Under the pieces are notes generated by a model, which saw only the letters and a program-made list of their open reading frames with translations, did not search any database and had not been told where the DNA came from. This document shows, one piece after another, positions 20,863 to 64,000 of a stretch of DNA of 64,000 nucleotides. The stretch is taken from NCBI RefSeq assembly GCF_018812025.1, contig NC_063062.1:5713513-5777512 (forward strand), read 5' to 3'. Within the stretch, counting starts at the first letter, position 1, and each line of letters starts with the position of its first letter. Made by a program: the position numbers and the translations under genes. The stretch is from Megalobrama amblycephala. Its lineage: Eukaryota > Chordata > Actinopteri > Cypriniformes > Xenocyprididae.

Positions 20863-23800
20863 GTAAGTGTTTCTCAATTGTTTATTTTGTTTATAAGAAC
20901 TTGCATAAGAACCGCGCTATAGAACGGAAATTGCGAAAGCTTCCATTGTGTATACGTGTACACAGAACATTTTGGTTCTGTCTCAAAACTGAGCGAGATG
21001 CCTACCTACTAGACAGCAGACTCCGAGATTATGCAGGCTTAAAGTGAATCTGTCAGTTTTTTTTGTTGTACTTGCAAAGATAACCATTAAGCTCCTCATT
21101 ATTCTTCCGCGCATTTCCCTCAGATATTGCTTTAAAATATTTATATGGCTTTTAAAAGGGTCAGAGATGGAATATTTAGAGAAATAACTTAGTTACTGCC
21201 TAACAACGCCCTAGCAATAAGCCACAAGACCCACAACCGTAGGCTATAGAAACATGCCCCAGCCATATCTCATCACATCTTTTATTATTTATCTAACCTT
21301 TAGTCACAATGAAATCATAATTTTCAATTCTTATTTTTTTTTAGAATGTTGCAGAATTTATTACAAATGATTCATGGTGCCTTCAATCAAATCTTTAATC
21401 AAAATAACTTCCCCTCCCTCTTCTCTACTGGAACAAGGGTGGGACAACGTGACACTCATATTAGTGATGGGTCGATCAGTTCATTTTTAACTAATCTTTA
21501 AAATGATTCGGAAATAATGAGTTGTCTCAGAGAGTGATTTGTTCATTTTGTGTTGACCGTGCATGCGCACCATCCCATAGGTTCTGTCCAGGAAAACAGA
21601 AATGATTAGTTCATCTTAATTTTAATTCATTTCAAGTTATCTGGAGGACCCCCGGTTGAGGACTGCTGGTCTAGGTAGACAGCTCACTATGGTTAGAGAC
21701 AATTTGACTGTCAACAACCGACTATTAGTTATTCTTGAAGTAGTACACCATATGAATCTCTTAAATCACACCATCTTACTCAAGTTTTCAATGAAAACAA
21801 GAAATTGCAAAATTCACATAGTTGTGGACCAGATGTGGGCTATTGCAGCAAAATCTTACACAACACCATAAAAGTACTCTGTTAGTGGCTTTTATTTCAA
21901 TAAGAACCAATAAAATGCTGATCTGTGTGTTGATCGCCATTCAGACCCATTACATTTTCCATATGCAGACATGAGAGATGTCCAGGCTCATCCAGCTGAA
22001 AGAGAGACAGTGAGTGGATCAAACATGTCTAACTATTCAACATTACCTCCCAAATCTGAACCAATCACCCCAACTAAACCATCTGTGAACACTGAGCTCT
22101 TCACAACAAAGAGCAAACATCTGATTTCTGCATCTACATGTACAGTCTGACTTCCTACATTGATTTGTTGCACTTTTTTCATCACATGTGGTTTCCTGCA
22201 TTAAAGAGTCAAGTTTATATTTTACAAATTAAAACTTATATTTAACAGGCGTTCCTCCTAGTATCCCGACAGCAGGTCCTCGGTTCCATGCGGGTAGTTT
22301 CATTGGCGGTATGATGCTGGCCTTTATCATCATTCTAGCCGTCACTCTGGGCTACAGGTTGGCCTGCTCTCAACGGGAGGTGCGTTACAGAGCCATGTGA
22401 GTATCATCAGAGCACTTTCTTGAGGTGTGTTTGACTGTCTAAATTCAATGATAGGATGTCCTACCTGCCTGTCAACATATGTATTTCCATACCTCCGCAC
22501 ACCCTGCTCACGCAGACATCACACGTCATCAGTGCGTTCTGTAAGGCTATGCAGAGTTGTAGACAGACGTCAGTCACAGAGCACCACAAACAGCAGCCGC
22601 CTTTTACAGTTCCTCCTGAACCAAAACAATGAGCTTATGCTGCGTTCACGCCACATTGTAACCATAATTACGAGATGGCAACCAGTGACACTATCAACGC
22701 CGAAATTAATCTGCAGCAGTCAGGTGGTACAAGTCAAAGCTCTGTGAGCTGTTTACATTCATTTATTTTTGTAATATGTGCTTTGAGACGAGGTAATTTA
22801 ACACGGTCTCTCGTCTCGTGATGCTTTGCAGACTCTGCTCTGTGTGTGTTCATGTGTTTCGGAGGAGGTGTGGCTTTGGAGAGAGAGCTCTGAAGTAGGG
22901 GTCGACCGTTTATCGGCGCCGATATTAAGCATTATGGTTATCAGTATCGGTCATTTTCAAAACCGATTTGCCGATAAAATAATTTAATTTTGCAATGTGC
23001 TATTTGGCTCTGATGCAGCCACCTCTGTCGGAACTCATTTGTTCCTTGTTGTTTACTTCAAGTTTTACAAAATGTTTACAGAATGCTGCTGGGTGCTCCC
23101 TGCACATTTAATGTTATTATTAATATTATTAATATTAATGTTATTATTAACAGTTCTTAGAATTAAAGATTTGTTTAAAAGCATTTAAAGCAAGTTTTTG
23201 TCAGAGCCCTTGTTATTCTTAATTTTGACATTAAAGGTGCTAAAGAGGATCTTTTCGTCGACTGAGAAACCAAAGACTGTTAGTGAGTTTTTGAAATGAG
23301 CGCATGCGTAAGAACAGCCCCCCTCCTTCACAGCTCATTTCGAGGGAACGCCTCCCAAAACTTGTGCACGAGTATTGGAACATGAGTGTTTACCACCGGC
23401 ATTCGCTGTGTCGTGTTAGTGGATTCATTATGTCGGACTCACCGCAGGTAACTCATAATCTGCAGTTGTTACTCCTGTCTCCTGACAAAAACATTGCATG
23501 CGGCGCCTGTGGAGTGTGGAAAGTTACTGGAGAGCGCAGCCGCGCTCGTCTCTCACAAGGAACGTCACGGCAGTGATTGACAAGCCAGAGGGCCAATCGT
23601 TTACGCGATGATCGCGCAAAAATGTATAAAACAAAACATCCTATTTAGCACCTTTAATTTTCATTTTTACACCAGACATATATATATATTAGTTTAAAAT
23701 ATCGGTTATCGGTCTACTTGATCTGTAATAATCGGTATCGGCCCTGAAAAACATATCGATCGACGCTTACTCTGAAGGAAGGTGCAATCTCATGTTTTCA

Positions 23801-24469
23801 AAGCTAGTTTGCTATTGCTAGCCTTTGCTAGCTATTGCTTACCCTACCTCATGTCTCAAAGCACATAACATTACAATAATGAACGTAAACAACTTACTCT
23901 TACAGACTGCTACAGATTCATGTTGCCGTTGATAATGTTGACATAAGCTAGAAACACATAAATCCGAGTCTGAGGACGTGAACTGGAGCGGGTAGAACTT
24001 CACGGGTTGCTATTTTGTAATCACTGTTCCGACATGGCGTGAACGCAGCAAAAACTCGTTTTGGTTGGGGAGGAGCTGAAAAGTTGGCTGCTGTTTGTTT
24101 GTGGCACTCGGTGACTGACGTCTGTCTACAACTCTGCATAGCCTCATGAAACATGCTGATGATGTGTGGTTTATTCTGACATTTGACAAATATTGCATCT
24201 ATTCTGCTTCATCTCCGATACACACAGAGCCGAAGCCGAACACACCTTTTGTTTTTTGCAGTGTTTTTACATTTACATAATTGCTCGTTTAAAAAAACAT
24301 GAGGATATCCAGACATATGATGTGATGAGTTTATAAATCATGTACCTACTACTTCTCAATTATGTATTACACAGGCCATGTTTTATATATGTTCATATGT
24401 TTGTAATAATGTAACCTTGCAACTATATATTTCATGTCATTCAGTGAGGAACATGATGCCATCATTTAA
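20802..24469 (+). CDS. tmem123: Porimin/CD164-like small sialomucin, probably TMEM123, four exons
   Basis: Coding exons are 20802-20862, 21969-22139, 22249-22396 and 24445-24469, giving 134 residues. Residues 1-20 are a signal peptide (MNSCLCLTLILIKSCLVLSS). Residues 21-92 are a short Ser/Thr/Pro-rich ectodomain with sequons at Asn39 and Asn42, suited to mucin-type glycosylation. A membrane segment covers about 94-116, preceded by the family phrase GSFIGG. The cytoplasmic tail ends YRAIEEHDAII, which matches the remembered end of mammalian porimin (TMEM123). CD164 shares the SFIGG membrane motif but has a different tail. In human TMEM123 lies close to YAP1, and here yap1 is the next gene, which supports the call. 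The exon 2 donor (GTACAG at 22140) is the only one that keeps phase and is the least certain join. Confidence 0.8.
21969..22139 (+). CDS. tmem123: tmem123 coding exon 2 (mucin-like ectodomain)
   Basis: The exon follows acceptor CCATATGCAG and encodes about 57 residues with many Ser, Thr and Pro and two N-glycosylation sequons. The frame stops at 22148 without splicing, so a donor before that is needed. GTACAG at 22140 fits phase. Confidence 0.65.
22249..22396 (+). CDS. tmem123: tmem123 coding exon 3 (transmembrane segment)
   Basis: It follows acceptor TATTTAACAG and ends at donor GTGAGT. It encodes a Pro-rich stalk, the segment SFIGGMMLAFIIILAVTLGY and a basic stop-transfer region. Confidence 0.85.
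22896..23769. mobile_element. hAT-type non-autonomous element with 8-bp target duplication
   Basis: The ends are TAGGGGTCGACCG and, inverted, TAAGCGTCGATCG, and the body is rich in ATCGG words. The 8-bp CTCTGAAG occurs on both sides (22888-22895 and 23770-23777). An 8-bp duplication is the hallmark of hAT transposition. No transposase is encoded. Confidence 0.85.
23231..23657. mobile_element. Innermost TTAA-bounded element
   Basis: The ends are TTAAAGGTGCTAAAGAGGAT and, inverted, TTAAAGGTGCTAAATAGGAT. The TTAA at each end fits a piggyBac-like target site. The interior is GC-richer (near 23470-23560) but has no convincing gene. Confidence 0.8.
24445..24469 (+). CDS. tmem123: tmem123 coding exon 4 (C-terminal tail)
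   Basis: A 25-base coding tail after acceptor CATTCAG gives EEHDAII and TAA. The exact fit to the family C-terminus confirms the exon despite the 2 kb of transposons in front of it. Confidence 0.8.
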
Positions 24470-24905
24470 AATGGAGCCGCTGAGGAAATACAGACCAAAA
24501 CACATCATGATCTGAAGAGAAAGTTTTTACCTTAACATGGTTAATATGCATATGAAACCGTGTATGATGTGTTTGATACCTTTATTTGAATCTTAAATAG
24601 GTTGACCTCTTTTAGCAGCTGTTTTAGCAGTTTTTACATTTTATTAATGAATATTTGAACTCAAATGTATTTTCAGTGATTTTTCTTGTACTTACTATCT
24701 ATACTAGTGTGTAAAATATGAACCTGTAAAAGTCTTTATGAGAGAAACTATTTTGACTATCTTTTCAGTGTTCAGGGACATTTTTTTTTAAACTTTATGT
24801 CATTTTAGAATAAAAGTTGGTTTTCCTATAGTATATTTGAAATGTATTGATAGTTTCATGTACAGTAGTGAAAATGATCCAATAAAGTGGTTTAGTCTAA
24901 TGCTG
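24470..24905 (+). other. tmem123: tmem123 3' UTR
   Basis: AT-rich sequence runs from the stop codon to AATAAA at 24881-24886. No coding signal is present. Confidence 0.6.
24881..24886 (+). terminator. tmem123: Polyadenylation signal of tmem123
   Basis: Canonical AATAAA about 410 bases past the stop codon. It is followed by GT-rich sequence (gctgtgttgt) as expected for a downstream element. Confidence 0.65.
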
Positions 24906-25019
24906 TGTTGTACATTTTCCTCACACAATTCACAATAAATGTCTAATAATATTGTTTGCTCATAATGCATGAAACGTCACAAGTATCCGATAAAAGACAG
25001 TATCTACCAAAGTATATAC

Positions 25020-25025
25020 TTTATT
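25020..25025 (-). terminator. yap1: Polyadenylation signal of yap1 (candidate)
   Basis: The plus strand reads TTTATT, giving AATAAA on the minus strand. It lies about 2.5 kb past the yap1 stop, a plausible length for the long yap1 3' UTR, and about 135 bases from the opposing tmem123 signal. Confidence 0.5.
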
Positions 25026-25107
25026 CCAGGCCAATTTTAAAGTAATATGTAAAGAAGATATAATGTAACAGAACTTAAGGTTCTAAGGTACATGCACATA
25101 CATTGAT

Positions 25108-25147
25108 TAAAAAAAAAAAAAAAAAAAAAAAAAACAGAAAAAAAAAA
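25108..25147. repeat. Poly-A tract
   Basis: An A-rich run interrupted once by cag. It reads as poly-U in the yap1 3' UTR. Confidence 0.9.
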
Positions 25148-27504
25148 CATTAGATCATAATAAATGGATATAAATTCATTCTGGGTGCATTTAAAGAAAT
25201 CTAAATACCAATCCATTAACTTGTGTGATTAGTACTACCACTACAAAAAAAGTAAACAGTTACTATATATTCTGAACAGTTGCACACTAAGCAAGCATAA
25301 AATCATGTTTAAGTGACATACACATTTTAGTCAATGTTCTATAAACGTGCAATACCATAACTGTACCCACAATTCATAAAACATTTTGTTGCATTGCTCT
25401 CTCCAACACTGTTTTACCACACTAGAGTCTGCCATCAATACTATGTTTGCAAAAATAGATATTTCTCTTATCTTGTCTTTTTTTCTCTCCACTTTTATTT
25501 TCTCTAAAACTTTAACTTTCATTACCATGTTTTTGATCATAAAATTTGACCATAAAATTTTTGCTTACTGAGGCAATTGAGTTACAGACCTTAGCGGTAC
25601 ATTCACCCAAACAGACAACAGAAGATTATACTAAAAAAAAGTCGCCTTTAAAAAAAAAAAAAAAAAAATCAGTACAAAACACAATTAGTGTTTGGGCCAG
25701 TTATTGAGCTACAGTTATGTAGTGTAAAAATAACCATATTGTAAACAAGAGGACATATTCAGAGTATATTACTGAATGCAAAGAATCTGCATTAAATTTA
25801 TAATGTAGTGTTCTTCTATAGTGAAATCATGTAAACCTAGGTAACCTGCCTAATGTGTCTTTAGTACTGACTTCACAACCAGCATTTGAGGGCCTGTCAA
25901 ATCTTGCTTCATTAGAAATCTCCTCACTAATCAATTAGACCATTAGCTTATGTTTTGCGTGTACATAAAAGTATGATAAATTATTTTTTGTCGTCCATTA
26001 AGAGAAAAGAATTACCAAAAATAAAAATAAAAAGTCTTTGGAAGCCTCGTCGAAGAAATCCTGACAGAAACGATAACTGATTGTTTCCATTACAGTCTAC
26101 TCTATCATTCATATCCACATTTACCAAGTCAAATCCAAGCTAACGGCTAATCTACAGCACTAACCCTCGAGACATGCTCATCTAGCCATCTAAACGTATC
26201 AGAACCTTCCACTTCTGGCCCGATATCCATCTCAGCACCAAACAGCATCAACATAACTGGCACAGACTCTACTGGAGCTCATATCAGAGATGTCTGTCTA
26301 TTGATCAAAGTGCCCTTGATATTTTCTTCCTTGCTTTTGGATGAGATATTTTCACTAACACAAGCAAGCAAGCAGGAACATATCAACTGAGATACTAAAA
26401 TCGTAAGATAAAAATAGATATCGGTAACAAAACCAAACGATCCCCCCTCAGATTGATCGTGAACGACAGCGTCCATCTAGTCAGTGTTATCTGTGAATCA
26501 TTTCAGTTGTTGTTCTGTATAAATCCGTTAAAAACGAGAGCAAAAACAGATCAGATTTGTTCTTTGATCACAAATGAATGCCATAAACGTCAAGAAACAA
26601 AATCAGGCTTAAATAAAACTAACACACAAAGAGGCTAGGGTTCTTTAGAGGAAAGAAAAAAAAAAAAGATCAAACCCTAATTCCCAACATAATATTTTTT
26701 ATAAAACCTTTGAAAGAAATATACTTTGATTAATGAAGCGAGTAAGTAAAAGCACGTTTTCAAATTTGATCTATGATCTCTAGTGTAAAAACGACAGGAT
26801 TTTTTTGTCCGAAGGCACTTGATTACACGGTTTCTAGTGTGATATGCTGGCACAGCCAAGCAGCAGGGTTTGTTTAACCAAAGCCACACGTCGAAACCTT
26901 TCAATTTTAACCTTTCAATCCCAATCCCATCAAAAAACACGTACAGACGACCTCCTCGTCGCTTTTTTGGTTTCTCAGGCTCATTACCGTATGAGGGAAA
27001 AACAGTCAATTGTCGCTGAGCTGAGATCAGGGATGTTCTGAGACAGGAGCTGCAGTCACAGGAGGTTGATTTAGGGGTTCATCTGTCTTTATCGCTCACT
27101 CTCGGGGAACACCCGAGCCCATCGGGCCCGTTCGCCCAGCGAGGAGTTCACTTTGCGCACACAAATTCACATACTTTAACGCTGATGGGCCGTCATATAG
27201 GACAGCCGTGAAAGAGAATCGGGTACTTGTGAATACTTGTCTGTTCATGGGCCAGCCTTGAGGATGCAGACATGGAAAAAAGACATAAAAGAAGCACAAA
27301 AGGACCAAAGGTTAAAATACCTCAGCTTTTAAAACCAATTCGGCCAAACGTAGTGAATGGAAGATAAGATAAGTTTCATGTCCAGGAGGGTGAAATGTCT
27401 TTTCTTTTCTCAACTCGAAGCATCTACACATCCTTCACAGATTGGATTAGGCAGCAGTTCAGCATGTTGGAAGAGAAGGCGTAGTGCTGGATTCAGGCGC
27501 TAGT

Positions 27505-64000
<36,496 letters not shown>

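Larger units (their letters stand above)
22518..24170. mobile_element. Outer hairpin element of a nested stack
   Basis: The left arm (22518-22895) and right arm (23778-24170) are inverted copies sharing ggctatgcagagttgtagac, cagacgtcagtcac and gctgcgttcacgcca. The left arm has lost a block of roughly 80 bases relative to the right. A second element interrupts it at 22896. Confidence 0.75.
22397..24444 (+). other. tmem123: tmem123 intron 3, filled by nested transposons
   Basis: About 1.65 kb of this 2.05 kb intron is the three-layer transposon stack at 22518-24170. The last 275 bases before exon 4 are AT-rich and unassigned. Confidence 0.75.
25020..27504 (-). other. yap1: yap1 3' UTR
   Basis: About 2.5 kb of mostly unique AT-rich sequence lies between the yap1 stop codon and the candidate polyadenylation signal. 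It holds homopolymer runs at 25108-25147 and 25647-25668 but no other transposon that I recognise. The lack of insertions, in a window otherwise full of them, fits a transcribed and constrained UTR. Confidence 0.6.

Overview
The window is vertebrate nuclear DNA from a ray-finned fish, most likely a cyprinid (zebrafish, carp or goldfish relative). The evidence is intron-containing genes with GT-AG splice sites, proteins that read as fish orthologues of vertebrate genes, and abundant short inverted-repeat DNA transposons, tRNA-derived SINEs and CA/TATC microsatellites of the kind common in cyprinid genomes. No species is claimed. There are no operons, CRISPR arrays or prokaryotic features.

Four protein-coding genes are supported. 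(1) six5, minus strand, three coding exons from 7554 down to 1668. It encodes a 958-residue SIX-domain/homeodomain transcription factor. (2) tbcb, plus strand, six coding exons from 13410 to 19175. It encodes the 246-residue tubulin-folding cofactor B, with an N-terminal ubiquitin-like domain and a C-terminal CAP-Gly domain. (3) A porimin/CD164-like small sialomucin, probably tmem123, plus strand, four coding exons from 20802 to 24469, 134 residues. (4) yap1, minus strand, from beyond the right edge down to a stop codon at 27505. The last seven coding exons are present, the most upstream one only partly, and they cover the end of WW1 through the PDZ-binding tail. All exon joins were made by hand from splice consensus, reading phase and remembered family sequence. 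The joins of six5, tbcb and yap1 keep frame throughout.

Layout: 1-1667 six5 3' UTR and downstream; 1668-7554 six5; 7555-13409 intergenic, repeat-rich, with CCAAT boxes close to tbcb; 13410-20500 tbcb; 20500-24900 tmem123; 24900-25020 a short gap where the tmem123 and yap1 3' ends converge; 25020-64000 yap1, mostly intron. SIX5/TBCB lie on human chromosome 19 and TMEM123/YAP1 on human chromosome 11, so this fish segment joins two human linkage groups.

Most of the remaining DNA is mobile-element sequence. At least six insertions sit inside other repeats. The clearest is a three-layer stack in the last tmem123 intron, whose middle layer has an 8-bp target duplication and whose inner layer is bounded by TTAA. 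One yap1 intron carries a 27-copy, 42-bp minisatellite that grew inside a transposon copy. I found no novel gene system. The interesting material is transposon biology: nesting, an octamer-bearing repeat family with a small retained reading frame, and repeat-derived splice and CTCF-like sites.
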